Shown one piece after another: positions 10,928 to 22,870 of a DNA stretch of 64,000 nt. A program made the position numbers and the translations under genes. Source of the stretch: Argyresthia goedartella (lineage: Eukaryota > Arthropoda > Insecta > Lepidoptera > Argyresthiidae); assembly GCA_949825045.1 (NCBI GenBank), contig OX463829.1, positions 3,596,001 through 3,660,000 on the forward strand, read 5' to 3'. Positions within the stretch are counted from its first letter, which is position 1; each line of letters begins with the position of its first letter. The notes under the pieces were generated by a model. It was not told the origin of the DNA. It ran no database searches and saw nothing but the letters and a program-made list of their open reading frames with translations.

Positions 10928-11600
10928 TAGGGTTCCGTACCTGAAGGGTTCCAAACGGGACCCTATTACTAAGCCTCCGCTGTCCGTCTGTCTGCCCGTC
11001 CGTCCGTCCGTCACCGGGCTCTATCGGATCAACCTAAATAGGTAGAGAGCTGAAATTTTCACAGAATGAGCATTTCAATGAAAGAAGTACCCATAGAAGT
11101 AATTATTTGTATGGTCATTTTCGTAGCCATTTTGTTTTATTTGTTTATCGGTGAAAAATGGACTCCCCCGATCTTATCGGAAAATATTTTTAATTGCAGG
11201 TATTGAATTTTGTGCTTAGTTTTTTGTCATTGTATGATTAATAATTGCTTATTCAAATTATCATAAATAATATAAAGTTTTTTATCATATTTGATTTTAT
11301 TTCTGTAAATAAGTTACTCAATTTCTATCCATTTCCGGTTTCAATGAGCAAAGAGTTTCGTTAACCTGAGTAGATAGTTTAAAACTTAGATACTACATAC
11401 ACAAAACTATTTTTTAATGTTTCGATGTACGGCCTTGGCTGTAGTCCTACCTAGTATTCAATATTTTATTATTAAAAATTAAATAGGTATATGTACTCGT
11501 ACAAAAGACTGTCGTTTTACGTTTTTCCGTGTACAATGGTATGGAACCCTTCGTGTGCGCGTCCGATGTCCAACTCGCACTTGACCATTTTTTTATTACT
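10928..11600 (+). repeat. REP-3b element, copy 2
   Basis: It starts AGGGTTCCGTACC and has a (CCGT)n run near 10997-11012. From about 11080 it matches 7060-7640. No protein is encoded. The start is the reverse complement of the end of the REP-3a units, which suggests shared termini. Confidence 0.6.
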
Positions 11601-12620
11601 TTACCTACCTACCTTCCGGATCCATCGTCAGATCACCTCCATGTCATAAAATTATAATGTAGGACCAAAGGACATGTCAAGAAAAATAAAACGCGCCAAA
11701 ACTCGATAGGGTTGCGTTGTTTTATTAGAGTTCCCATCGCCACCTTCCGGCTCCATCATCAGATCAGCTCCATGTTATCAAAATATTGTATGTCATTCTA
11801 TTTTTATATGCATGCAAAATTTCAGCTTAATCGGAAATTGGGAAATGGGTCAACTTTGACCCGAAAGATGTGTCCCGAATATACAACATACATGCATGCA
11901 TACATATATACAACATACATACATACATGCATTGTATAGGTACAACACACATACATTACAAGTTAAATAAAAGCCATTAAAAAGTTCAAAGCTTCTTAAA
12001 TTATACCTTCAAAATGTTACATTTTACGAGTTTTTTAAAAGGAATATTTATTGTTTGTATCGATGTTAGTTATCCATTTCCATAAAAATTAAGCGTATAC
12101 GCAATTTAAAAAAAAAAGATAATGGCGGACTGAAGGAAGGCCAGGCTCCTTATAAAAATATTCAAACCCCTAGCTGTAACATTAAGTGCTACTAGCTAGA
12201 AAGCGGAATAAAAGACTCAACACGCGTAAACTTTGACAACGCCATATAAATTTGTATGGAGTTGTCTAAACTTGGACTCGAGTTAAGTCTTATTCAGCCT
12301 TCTAGCTAGGCGCCCTAAGAAACGAATTATATGGGCCAGGCTGGATACTAATTTAGAGATCAGGCCAACCTGGCTATATACTCAGACCTTCATGGACTTA
12401 CGCGCAATAACTGTCTACTCTGAAACTCCAAGATAAAATCTTCAGTAGGGCATAAACCTAGAAGGAATTCAGGATGCACACAGTTTAGCGTAGCTCAACA
12501 GCAATTACGCTTTCTACATCTTTGCTATGTTATTAGAACCAAGATTGATGTGAACAGAGCAACAAAATTGTCGGAGTAGCAATAGCAGTAAAATTAATTG
12601 TTCCGCTTTCTAACCTCAAA
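11601..12620. other. Unassigned, with an ACATAC-rich simple repeat
   Basis: Two similar motifs (ccggctccatcatcagatcag and a related one) at about 11617 and 11748 suggest a small duplication. Simple repeats of 'catacatac' type lie at 11885-11935. No gene was recognised. Confidence 0.4.
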
Positions 12621-12627
12621 AAAGCAT

Positions 12628-12720
12628 CTTTGCCGCTTGATTTTGGGTTCTCGGGGCGGAAAAATTCTATTCGTAACTCGTTCGAAAAGGCTTCTTTACG
12701 AACCTCGCTGCGACCGTTGC
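12628..12720 (+). repeat. Short repeat shared with 3400-3485
   Basis: The stretch around TTGATTTTGGGTTCTCGGG and the following TTCGAA-containing sequence is the inverted counterpart of 3400-3485. Class unknown. Confidence 0.5.
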
Positions 12721-13001
12721 CTTCGGCTCGTGCCGTAATCTTCTCGTTTCGTAAATATAAGCCTTTGCGAACTCGTAAGAAATGTACTATTTACCCTTGG
12801 ATCCTTTTAAAACATTGACTAATTTACCCAGGGGAGTTTAATGATTCATTAGAGATAACTCAGCTCAGTGAACGATTTTGTTGGTAAATTCAAATGAGGT
12901 GTCTCAAAAAAAACATTCCCGGTACGAACGAAATATATCTCAAACCAGAGAGTATAAGGTATCAAATTCGTTGCTTACGTCGCCGACATAGAAAACGCTA
13001 T

Positions 13002-13536
13002 TTATATATAGCATGCATTTAGGAGAAGGAAGTACGTGGTTTTTAAGAAGTGGCTTTTATTACTTAGATTTCTTGTGTTAATTGTGTTTCGTTCTATAAA
13101 ACGTGTATGATAGTTTTTCTTAACGAACGTCAGGCACTCTAGGATAAATATCGAAGGAAAAGTTAGAATGTCAAATTTTTTGAAGTAGGGTATGCTTTCC
13201 GTCTTTTTTGTGCCAGTGATGACCCTAATACATTTTTTCTGATGCCTAAATATTTTGTCCCTATCAGCCGAATTTCCGAAAAAGATGATACCTACTGTAA
13301 CTAAGGATTTAAAGCAAATATCCGAAATATTCAATAACAGCTGCCTCTGTGGTCGAAATCTGCGTTAATCTCCTTAGAGGGCAAACTAAGCTGTTTATCT
13401 TGCAGCACAGTTTTTCTATGTACTGATTCCATCCGCAGTGTTGGTCTAGGTGCAGTCCGTTGTTTGATCCTACGTTATTGTTACCATAGTTTATGTTTAG
13501 TTTTGGTAGGTTTGCTTGTTGTTGATAAAATTGCAT
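13002..13536 (-). pseudogene. LINE reverse transcriptase C-terminal remnant
   Basis: Two minus-strand open stretches (13536-13309 and 13334-13002) overlap and together resemble the region after the RT domain of CR1/Jockey-type LINEs. The first has YIEKLCCKINSLVCPLRRL, the usual helix before the 'thumb'. The second has FRHQKKCIRVITG followed by FKKFDILTFPSIFILECLTF. The same segment is seen in better condition at 16125-16730. The frame changes between the two parts, and the RT core is missing, so it is a dead fragment. Confidence 0.75.
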
Positions 13537-13539
13537 AAT

Positions 13540-13776
13540 TTTAGTTTTTGCAGTTTAATTTTTGGATTGTTATTCTGAAGCCTTGGATTTTCAAAACTAT
13601 GTAAGATTACCAAAAGCAAAAGGGATTGATGGATAGGGGTACATAAGATTATATAAATGACAAGTACGCATGGCGTTAATCTAACTCAACACAGAATTCG
13701 CTGCTTTATTTAATCCTGTATATTTATTGAGAATATTTTATATTAAAAATTTGTTCTATTTAAATTATCGATAACC
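13540..13776. other. No gene recognised
   Basis: AT-rich spacer. Confidence 0.35.
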
Positions 13777-13845
13777 TATTTTAGAAACAGATCTAAAAAT
13801 CAATCTGTGGGAGTTTCTTCGCTATTTTTCTCCCTCAGCTATCCA
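13777..13845 (+). mobile_element. LINE-A 3' fragment
   Basis: It matches the LINE-A 3' UTR (AGATCTAAAAATCAATCTGT, then GGGAGTTTCT) on the plus strand and stops abruptly at the next repeat. Confidence 0.65.
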
Positions 13846-13854
13846 ACATAGATA

Positions 13855-14235
13855 AGCAGCAAAAAAACCAGCCAAGTGCGAGTCGGACTCACGCACGAAA
13901 GGTTCCGTACCACCGTACAATGGTAGGGATCGTGTGGAGTGAATAGTTTCGATTTTACATAGCAAAATGTTGTTTACAAAGTTATATGTAATGTACGTAA
14001 CCAGGTGCATTCATAAGTTTGAAAGAATTGTTGTATTGAAGCCCGCTTAAAGATTTATTTTATTCTGTTTTTTAGTATTTTTTGTTGTAGCGGCAACAGA
14101 AATACATCATCTGTGAAAATTTCAACTGTCAAACTATCACGGTTCATGAGATACAGCCTTGTGACAGACGGACAGACTCACAGACAGACAGCGGAGTCTT
14201 AGTAATAGGGTCCCGTTTTTACCCTTATGGTACGT
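13855..14235. repeat. REP-3a element, copy 2
   Basis: This is the same unit as 10250-10640: it starts GCCAAGTGCGAGTCGGACTC and has the 'gcggcaacagaaatacatc' core and the GGGTCCCGTTT end. Confidence 0.65.
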
Positions 14236-14239
14236 AACC

Positions 14240-16120
14240 CTAAAAATGACATTTTCTAAGAAGTTTATTCAATATCTACATAAATTAAAGATAACAAAAT
14301 TAAGTGGTTCACTTAAATGACTCTGAGTACGGTGGTGAATCAAGGGAATTATAACGTAAGTAAATAAAACAATATTGGGTTAGTTACACAACTCAACTCA
14401 ACTGAAGAACAAGAAAAGAAGATTTTAATGATCTCATATTTTTTTATTTGTCTTCGGCCGGAATAGCAGAATAACCACAAAAATATCGGAAAATTTCACG
14501 GAAGAAATGATATAAAGTTTTTTTTTTAAATAAACTAGGTTTGGAACTCTTCCGCAAATGGCAGCTCACTTCACCATTGACAGGTGGTATGAAATTTGCG
14601 GGGTCAGCAAATTTTTTTTTAAAATAGTAAGTCAAGGTGGCACAATCTTTCGCTTCACCACAATCGCGAACTTTTAGAATGAAACCTTTTATATAAATAT
14701 AGATACAGAAATACAAAAATTATACATGAAAATAGTGTTGTTTACTATTTCATAATAAGATAGCTCTTCCAGAAAGTTCGGCTGGGATGTACTTGCTAAT
14801 AAGACGCCGTTCTTAGACGAGCTTGGAATATCTAGCTTAGAAAAGTTGCTATCTAGCGTTTAATGTTATAAATAGTTTTACACGAGTGTGCTGTATTCAA
14901 TGTAGTATGTTTGGAGAACCATTTCTTGAAGGATAGTTAATTGTTAACTTGTAGTAAAGTTTACAATAACGGTTATTGGAGGGTAGCTAATTAATTTTAA
15001 ACGACTGCCCGAAAAAAATAGTGTTATGCGTTCAGGGTTCATGTATGAATATATCTGAGTGAGTTTCTATAGCTCACGATTTTGACTAAACTGCTGATCA
15101 GAATTAGATATATTAGGTATCGTTAGAATCTATACTTTTCCCAAGTGTTTTGGAATAAGCAATGTCATGATAAAAACAGCATGGCGGATTCTGTGCAACA
15201 TGTCATGATAAAAACAACATGGGTATTCAAATGAAGGATTTTTATAAGTTGATAAGGAATCTGCATCAATAATAATATCTATAAAAGAAAAATACTCTAA
15301 TAGAGACAAGAACTCTTGAAAATGTTTATTACCAATTCATGCAAAACTAGGAAAACTATTTCAATGTAGTTTTCACGATGAAAAAAATATTGTCAAACTT
15401 ATACATTTCATTACGTCTCATCACGTTATGATCAATAGATGTTGAGCACTGAAATAAATGTGTTCGGTAAGGTGGCGACATCTTCTTCTATTCTATTATA
15501 TCTCTTATATTTAGCCATAAACTTCTACGGAGAAAAATATCAGACAGATAATAAATAAGAAAACCTAAGGTATGTTTGATGATTTACCGGGTGACGGCGT
15601 CATCCAGAATCATCGTCATCCAGTAACATCGTCATTCCATTTTGATCACTCTGTACTGGTAGCACAGAATGTGATGACATTGCCTATGGTCTATTATTTC
15701 ATTCGATGGACTTGTTTGAAAACTCAAAATGCACAAATATTGCTAGAACTTGCACAGTGCTGATAGCAATGTTTTGTTTTATTCGTGCTGTTACATGTTG
15801 ATGTTGTTGTTTTTAAATGAAACAAGATCGTTTGTGATTGCCGCAGCTGCTTTTCCCACTTTTCCTACGGTTTCCGCGGTTTGACCTTTTCAAATTTCAG
15901 AATTTGTACAAAGAATATTAGTATTTAGTTACGAGTATTACTTGTGCTGCTGCTCCATATGTGTTGGTGTAAGCGAAAGATTCAGAAAGTCACACTAATT
16001 CGCAATAACGTAAGTAACTAATATATTTACCATGAAGCTTCTATGGAACTTAAAATTGGTTATTTGCTTGTTTTTGCCGAGACTAAAGGTCACGTTACCG
16101 CATAAAGATTAAAATAAAAC
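14240..16120. other. No gene recognised
   Basis: Open frames at 14444-14716 (minus) and 15572-15763 (plus) show no family resemblance. Imperfect short duplications occur ('catgataaaaacagcatgg' near 15165 and 15202). Nothing here is supported as a gene. Confidence 0.4.
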
Positions 16121-16124
16121 TTTG

Positions 16125-16730
16125 GCTATTTCCAGAATCAACGCAGAACGTAGGCACGGGAGTGTCGCTATTTATGTGCTAAATATAATATCGGTATGTA
16201 ACAAAATAAATCGCTTTGTGTACGCTTTGTACCAACTGAGGCAAACTGTCTCTATCGAAGCCGCTCTAATGGCCTACCACGGTTACGTCACCTCTGTACT
16301 CAGCTATGGTCTGATCCTGTGGGGAAAGTCGGTGGAGGTGGAAAGGGCTTTCAAAATTCAAAAAAAGGGCATAAGAGCGATCTGTAAGGTTAAATTCGAT
16401 CAAACATGTAAACCACTTTTTAAAAAACTTAATATTTTACCTCTATCATGTGCCTACATTAGAGATGTTTGTGTTTTTGTTGCCTCTCATCGAGAAAACT
16501 GGATATCCAGAAATGAAGGACAACAGAGACAAATAAGAGCAAAATACACGAACCTACTATATCAACCTCCTGGATTTAAGGACATTTATAGGAAGAATAT
16601 ATACAATATGTGTATTATTTTGTTTAACAAGCTGCTTGATGACTTTAAAGCACTGACTAGCAAGTCCTTAAAAAATAATCTTACTAAGTGGCTACAACAA
16701 CACTGTTTTATAGCATTAAAGAATATTTAG
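16125..16730 (+). pseudogene. LINE C-terminal domain (CR1/Jockey-like), open for ~200 codons
   Basis: The plus-strand frame is open from at least 16125 to a stop at 16730. It covers the segment that follows the RT core in CR1/Jockey-type LINE ORF2. Recognisable pieces are NKINRFVYALYQLRQTVS, AYHGYVTSVLSYGLILWG, FKIQKKGIRAICK, FKKLNILPLSCAYI and a C-terminal FNKLLDDFK segment. In intact LINEs this follows the FADD motif. Here the endonuclease and RT core are absent upstream, so it is a 5'-truncated copy. The lack of stops over 200 codons suggests a fairly recent insertion. Confidence 0.82.
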
Positions 16731-16734
16731 AATA

Positions 16735-17700
16735 TAGAAACTAAACATCTATAAATATAAGTTTTTACAAACGGACATTTTAAATTTGAATTATATAACT
16801 AAATCAGAATTAAATTAAAACGATTTACTATACTATTGCGCTATTTCAAAAAATATAACTATAACTATTTTGCATGCTTATATATAAGCTGAAAACACTG
16901 CACATACTTTAAATTTAAGATCATCTTATTACTGTTTTCTGGCAAATAAAAATTATTTCATTTAATTTCATAACATAACATGTGAAGGTGCATGTACGAT
17001 CAAAAATACTTCCACAAAAAAGCAAAATTTTCGAAATAGCTGACTGTATTAAGTATGGCTTTGATATCTTATTTCTCCCAAGGCTGCAAGTGGCCGCACG
17101 AAGTCTTTTTTTCCATTATTATATGTGCAAAACTGCTGCCAAGGGTTTCATTGCAGAAAATAAATAAAATATAGTTTTCTTCAAACGTTACTTTTCTCAA
17201 CATTTTTTTAAAGAATGCGGAATTTTTTCACATACCAAATGTTGTTTGTTTAATAATTATCTGTTTTACAAAAAGAGGTTCTACAGAAAAGCTCACATTT
17301 CGAGGGAAAAAAACGCTTTTTAAATTTGGCAAACTTTGACAATTGATTTCTCCCAAGGCTGCAAGTGACTGCAAGAGTTCTATTTTTCAGATAGTGTAAC
17401 ACTTAACTTTCACATGTTATACACCAAACTGCTGTCAAATGAGACCAAATTTTCGAAAGAAAATCGTTATTTTCTCCATACAACAATTTTTACTCGATAA
17501 CCATGAACCCTGCAGACTTTATATAGTAACAAATATTGTTATGCTAGTCAATAGCCCTACGAAAAAAAATAGATCGAATTTTTTACCTAAAAACATTGCG
17601 GTGCCTATGTCTATAAACTAAAAAAAAACACTGTGCGGCGTGTGAGTGTAGTCATCCCTAGCTATGTTTTATAAGTTGGAAACAACATTAGGTGGGTCTT
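16735..17700. other. No gene; a short motif occurs twice
   Basis: TTTCTCCCAAGGCTGCAAGT occurs near 17071 and 17347 in similar contexts, an old local duplication. No gene was recognised. Confidence 0.45.
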
Positions 17701-17704
17701 ATAG

Positions 17705-17923
17705 ACACTGACAAGCAATGAAAAAGTTCCACCCACAAAACGCCGACAAACACCTTAAGACAGAGCCTAGCGTCGTAATTAAAAAGTATTTTTTTTAATT
17801 GGTAATATTCTGATGCGCTGTTAAATGTACTTTAATATTGCAGAAGGCATCATTAAGCTAGCCTTTCCCGTTTAGGAGTAATTTGGTGCTATGTCACTGG
17901 AACTTTTTCATTGCTCGTCAGTG
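17705..17923. mobile_element. MITE with ~26-bp terminal inverted repeats (Tc1/mariner-like)
   Basis: The left end ACACTGACAAGCAATGAAAA continues AGTTCCA. The right end (about 17898-17923) is its inverted complement with one or two mismatches. Sequence next to both ends includes TA. With 219 bp and no frame, it is a non-autonomous inverted-repeat element. Tc1/mariner assignment rests only on the TIR style and possible TA flanks. Confidence 0.7.
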
Positions 17924-18227
17924 TAGTACTTTCTCCAACTTTCGTGGTTTCTGGATAATGTTTTGATTTATGGGTGGTGGCGAAAGTGTTAGGTCGAACT
18001 ACGGGAAGAATGCTAATTCAGCGCCCAACAACCGGGTCAGCTATGTACACTATGTATATGTCGTAACCATATCGTACAATTGATTAAATCGTGAAATAGC
18101 CAACCATGGTTGAATTAGAACTTTCATTGAACGAAGACATATTTTAGGGCAAAACTAGACAAAGCGCAGAGAAGCCCCCGAATAGTCATCGTGTTAGTTC
18201 GACATGTATAACACAAAAAAACTACGT

Positions 18228-18470
18228 AGTACTGAATACAAATGTTTTTAAAAGGACATATTTTTTTGTGAAATTCAACCCTTTCTGATCATTTCATGAA
18301 ATAATTGACTATATTATGGATGGCCATTTCATAAAATGATAACCATGGTAGTAACCGTAGCACTGAATACAAATGCTTTTAAAAAGACATATTTTTTTGT
18401 GAAATTCAACCCTTTCTGATTATTTCATGAATTAATTGACTATATTATGAAATGGTTGGCCATATCATCC
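18228..18470. repeat. 131-bp direct duplication
   Basis: The block starting ACTGAATACAAATG at 18231 repeats at 18362. It includes GACATATTTTTTTGTGAAAT and TTCAACCCTTTCTGAT in both copies, with few differences. Confidence 0.85.
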
Positions 18471-19734
18471 CAGGTTAACATGGGAAAGGTTGTTTGCTGA
18501 GCTTGGGTAGATTTATGTATACAATATATAAAATAATAAATGAAATAAATTGTATAACGTAATACTAAATACTTAAAATAATCTGCTACTATTATATACT
18601 AATAAATAGTTACATGCATACTACCTATAATTCTTAAGAGAGAGGTAATGGTTCTTCAAACTACTTCCAAATATATTCCGAGTAGGACTGTCCCTGATGG
18701 TGCAGGGGAGTGCATTCCACAACCGAATGGCCAGGAGTCTAAACCCGTTCTCATCGAAAGCGGTGGTTTGCTGTGGAGTTGTGAGTATGGAAACTGCGTG
18801 AGTTCTTTCGGAGAAATACCTACTGCAAGAAATAAAATGAAAACGGTCTCGGTGGAAGGTTGGGTAGCGTGGATTCCGGAAAATGTTGTAGAGGAAATTG
18901 AGGATGTGTGAATCTCGGCGAAGACGGATCGGCAGCCACTTTAACCCTAAACCGAATCCCGAGGTTTTAAAGTCGTTCGAGTTTGTTGAGTATTTCTTCG
19001 TTAGCACTGACCCAGCAGACATCAGCGTAATCGATGAGGGGTAGAAGGAGAGACTGAGCGAGAGTGATTGTGGTATATCGAGGCAAAAAGTACTGAGTCT
19101 CCTGAGAGAGAGAAAGGTAGCGAATACTCGGCGATAGCTCATTGATGCGATGACCAGGAGAGCTGGTTGTCGAAGATTAGACCCAGGTTTTTCGCTTTAT
19201 CGCTATATACTATTGTGGTACCATTAAAAGTGACAGATGGAATGGGCTGTTGCTACAACAAGTTAAGAGAATTTCTGGTACCTATAATCAAGGCGACTTG
19301 CACGGGTTGACCAGGAGTCTGAAAGATGTAGCCCAACTTCTTATACCCTCAAGATCAGCGTTGAGTGCCTCCACAGCAAAGTTTGCATCATTTACCCTCC
19401 CTGTACAAGTAAATTCAAAATCGGTTCCAAATCGCAATCCGTCCCAACTACCCTCGGTTTATGAGTAGTTAAGAGAGAAGTGGCGATAAATCTGGAGATC
19501 ATCGGGGTAAAAAGGAAGACATGAATTCCGAGATGGAGTTAATAAAAATCAAGACTTGAAGAGGAGAAAGTATACCACCTTGACGGATGCCTGTAAAGCG
19601 GTCACACCATTCAGTGGATATCTTTTCCGACCTGATACGCTGTTGCTGATCCCTCAAATGAGAGCCAAACCAGCTGGCAGAGAAGGAGGAGACATTGAGG
19701 GATCCGAGAAGCTCGACGATAATGTCTGATTAAA

Positions 19735-20287
19735 TTCCACGCCTTAACCGACAGGGCGTGGAATCTTGGTAGGGTTGGTTTTCACCAGGAGTACTGACCT
19801 TTGACGCCGTGGACCGGAATTCGAAAGCTCAATTCGAGGCAGGAACACGGGATGAGGAGCACAAGGGTGGGGGGAGAGGAGTCGAATCTTACTCTCGTCG
19901 TAGCCCGATGCTGTCGCCGTCGTGTTGCTTGCCGACACGAAGGGTCGCTGTCCGAATGACATGTCCGAATTGATCCCCGAATCACTTCGTCCCTTCACAA
20001 CACGAAGCACTCACTCCGATGACGTGAATCTACTTATTTCCTGACGATTGGACGATTGTTCCGTGATGATTATTACAAATTAACACTCCGACCAGGCCCG
20101 ACACCTGTGTTAGACAATTATTACTAATAAAAATACAGCCAAGGCCCGAATGCCATGTGCAAAAAAAAAACCTCTAACTCGTCATCACATTTCGATACAA
20201 GTGACAGCTGCTAGTTCCGTTCCGATCACTCGCGGTCCGAGTCGCGCAACAAAAAAAGGTGCGTTCCGAAGCATAAATATTAAACAG
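19735..20287 (-). repeat. 3' LTR of the deleted BEL/Pao element (553 bp)
   Basis: Positions 19983-20287 match 21494-21772 in direct orientation. The right copy lacks a 26-bp segment near 20015-20045. On the minus strand the LTR starts CTGTTTAATATTTATGC and ends GGCGTGGAA, so the ends are not the usual TG...CA. The boundaries come from the TTAAA duplication and from the end of homology. Confidence 0.85.
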
Positions 20288-21490
20288 TCACCAGCCCGGA
20301 CAGGCCCGAACCTGTCCCTAATCAATAGGAAGGCGAGAAAGTGTTGCGACCGCTCTCTTGAGGACCGAGTCCCCCACCTTGACTTCTGCTGATCGAGGCG
20401 TGCATCCCGACCCGTGTACAATTTGACGATCCGTCCTCGTCTCCATCTCAATGATGGCAGGTTCGCATCCTTAATAAGCACCAAATCACCGACTTGTGGG
20501 GGGCTCGTCCGGTCAGTTCACTTAAGGCGCTGCTGCAAGATGTGCAAGTACTCAAGGGACCACCGTTTCCAAAAATCTTGAGCCATCTGCTGCAACATCT
20601 GCCACCTAGTTAACCGACTTAACTTAACATCACCGAATGGGTATTCTGGCAGGGCGTTAAGGGGCTGACCTATCAGGAAGTGACCCGGCGTCAACGCTTC
20701 CAAATCATTTGGATCCGAACTGAGCGGGCACAACGGACGCGAGTTCAGTGTCATTTCAATTTGTCAGAACAGCGTCGCAAGCTCTTCAAAGCGTAGAGAG
20801 GTCTCACCGATGATCCTCGTCAGGTGCGACTTAGCCGATTTAACCGCAGCCTCAAAAATTCCTCCCCAATGAGGACATCCCGGCGGACTGAAAACCCATT
20901 CAATCCCTCGTCGGGAGCAAGCCGTACCGATGGCGTCCTGGTTACCGTTCAGGAATTGAGTGACCTCCTGCAGATATCGCCTGGCTCCGACAAAATTTGT
21001 GCCGTTGTCCGAACGGATTAATGTCGGGAGGCCTCTTCGTGAGACGAACCGATCTAGACATGCGATAAATGCCTCTGTAGTGAGGTCACTGACCACCTCC
21101 AAGTGGACTGCCTTCTTGGCCAAGCACACGAAGACGCACAGGTATGCCTTCACTAATCTGGCGTTCCGTAGCTGTGAAGACTTGACCATGAATGGTCCCG
21201 CGAAATCCGTTCCGACACCCGCAAAGGGCCGGATTTCGTTAACCCTATCCGAGGGCAGTCTCAGAATGTCCAATTCGGACTTAAAGTGCACCGTCTGCAC
21301 GTTCCGTACCAATGCGAACAACTCATGGTTCCGTTCCTGTGGTGTCAGGACCTGTGTCCGCACCCGTTGCGCCTCAGAATTGTGACAATTCCGCGCAAAT
21401 CGGAAGATCCAGGCGGTCACATTGACCAGCTTGTCGAGCGAGCTGTACCGTTCCAGCAGGCTGAACTCCTCTTCCGGCTCTGGTCTTCGT
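20288..21490 (-). pseudogene. BEL/Pao pol: integrase and C-terminal domain
   Basis: The minus strand first encodes the end of the RNase H/linker region (SLLERYSSLDKLVNVTAWIF). The integrase core follows with FAGPFMVK, the DDE-type signature HLEVVSDLTTEAFIACLDRF, then LIRSDNGTNFVGA and WVFSPPGCPHWGGIFEAAVK. The frame is open at 21525-20764. After a frame change near 20760 comes PGHFLIGQPL and, further down, LVLIKDANLPSLRWRRGRIV, the usual C-terminal DUF5641-type end of BEL/Pao pol. At least one stop lies near 20517. The zinc-binding HHCC part is only partly present. The protein cannot be functional as it stands. Confidence 0.9.
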
Positions 21491-21493
21491 CGG

Positions 21494-21772
21494 CACTTCG
21501 TCCCTTCACAACACGAAGCACTCACTCGACGATTGGACGATTGTTCCGTGATGATTATTACAAATTAACACTCCGACCAGGCCCGACACCTGTGTTAGAC
21601 AATTATTACTAATAAAAATACAGCCAAGGCCCGAATGCCATGTGCAAAAAAAAAACCTCTAACTCATCATCACGTTTCTATACAAGTGACAGCTGCTAGT
21701 TCCGTCCCGATCACTCGCGGTCCGAGTCGCGCAACGAAAAAAGGTGCGTTCCGAAGCATAAATATTAAACAG
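21494..21772 (-). repeat. Truncated 5' LTR of the deleted BEL/Pao element
   Basis: This is the direct repeat partner of 19983-20287. It ends at 21494, where the sequence passes straight into integrase-proximal pol coding sequence. The few mismatches between the two copies imply a fairly recent insertion. Confidence 0.87.
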
Positions 21773-22870
21773 TTAAAATCAATGCAGTTGAAGGCGCTAC
21801 TGAAAAAGCTTTTTGCGATCAATGGCTACCTGGATGTCATCTGTGACTTTCAGCAGAGCCGTGACGTTGCTATGACCCGGTCTGAATCCTGATTGGCATG
21901 TTCACCTGTATTGTATGAGTGAAGGTAATAAGAGAGCTGGGTATGTATCAATGTATAATGCATTCAAGGATTTTGGACAGGATGGGTAGGATTGAATTAG
22001 GACGATACTCTTTAAAAGACTGGGGAGGGACTGGATGTTTTAGGGAGCGGGATAACTAATGATTTTTTCCACATGGTGGGGAATATGCCATTCGATAAGG
22101 AAAAAACATTACGTGTGTATATGTGTATAGCTGGCAGTAGATCATCCAGGATTGTTAAAAGCATTTTAGGGAAAATTCTATCGTCACCTACATCGTACCG
22201 CTTTCTTGACCGCATGGAATCCACCATTGCTCAAATTTAATGGTGTGGTGTCGGGTAAGGACTTATAGCGCAGGCCCTGGAGAGTGGCTTGTTTAACCGT
22301 GGGATCCATCACAACAGGCGAGGCAGAATGGAACTGGTTGAGACCGTTGAGATCTACATTACCAGCAAGTAGGTCCTGAGACATTTACATAATGTGCCAA
22401 GTATTTTTAGAAACTTCCACATCTGAGCTGGTATGTAATTTTCAATATTCTCGTGGATGTGCCGACGTTTAGACGGTAGAGACGGTTGCAGCAGTTGCAA
22501 AGACTTTTGTAAGAAAGGAAATTATCATCTGTCTGATTCTAACGGTATTCACACTTGTCTTTGTTCCTCTTGGCCAGTAGACGCTTAATAGTATCTGTTA
22601 GCCAAGGGGCGGGTAGCTGTTTCACTCTCATTTTTTTTTATAGGTGCATGGTTATTGAAGAGAGTTAGGACTATGATTGATGAATTGTCGATTTTCTCGT
22701 CCATGGTCTCGCTGGATATTACAGGGGACCAGTCAATTGACAAGGCATCCGACCTAAGAGATGGATGGATGAGGTCAATATCCCTAAAGTAACAAATATT
22801 TAGAAATTTTGCTCTGTTTTTGAGAGGCCTGATCTTATACGAAATCTAGATAAGGTCATGAAACGAGAAA

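Larger units (their letters stand above)
19735..21772 (-). mobile_element. Internally deleted BEL/Pao LTR retrotransposon
   Basis: The element is flanked by a 5-bp direct repeat, TTAAA (19730-19734 and 21773-21777). Removing it makes the surrounding LINE sequence continuous. In minus orientation it holds a truncated 5' LTR (21494-21772), integrase coding sequence (about 21490-20290) and a full 3' LTR (19735-20287). Gag, protease, RT and RNase H are missing. The deletion joins the middle of the 5' LTR directly to pol just before the integrase. BEL/Pao elements produce 5-bp duplications, which agrees. Confidence 0.92.
18610..22870 (-). pseudogene. Degraded CR1/Jockey-type LINE ORF2, split by a BEL element
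   Basis: Read on the minus strand, the region follows LINE ORF2 order. At about 22850-22800 there is an SHHDLI-like end of the endonuclease. At about 22600 comes a linker containing LLAKRNKDK. At about 22180-22025 come DRIFPKMLLTILDDLLP and FPTMWKKSLVIPLPKT of the RT fingers. At 19735-21772 a BEL/Pao element interrupts it. From 19730 down to 18621 follow RT palm remnants and the C-terminal tail, which ends in RLLAIRLWNALP and a stop at 18621. Many stops and frame changes make it dead. The C-terminal 173-codon stretch (18621-19142) is the best preserved part. The BEL element breaks it inside the catalytic domain. Confidence 0.85.

Noticed and set aside
20150..20392. Open frame starting MPCAKKKPLT, repeated at 21635-21892
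   Set aside because: Both lie inside the duplicated BEL/Pao LTRs; their similarity follows from the LTR repeat and no protein family is recognised.
20815..21612. Plus-strand frames opposite the integrase
   Set aside because: Shadows of the minus-strand integrase, which carries clear catalytic-domain motifs.
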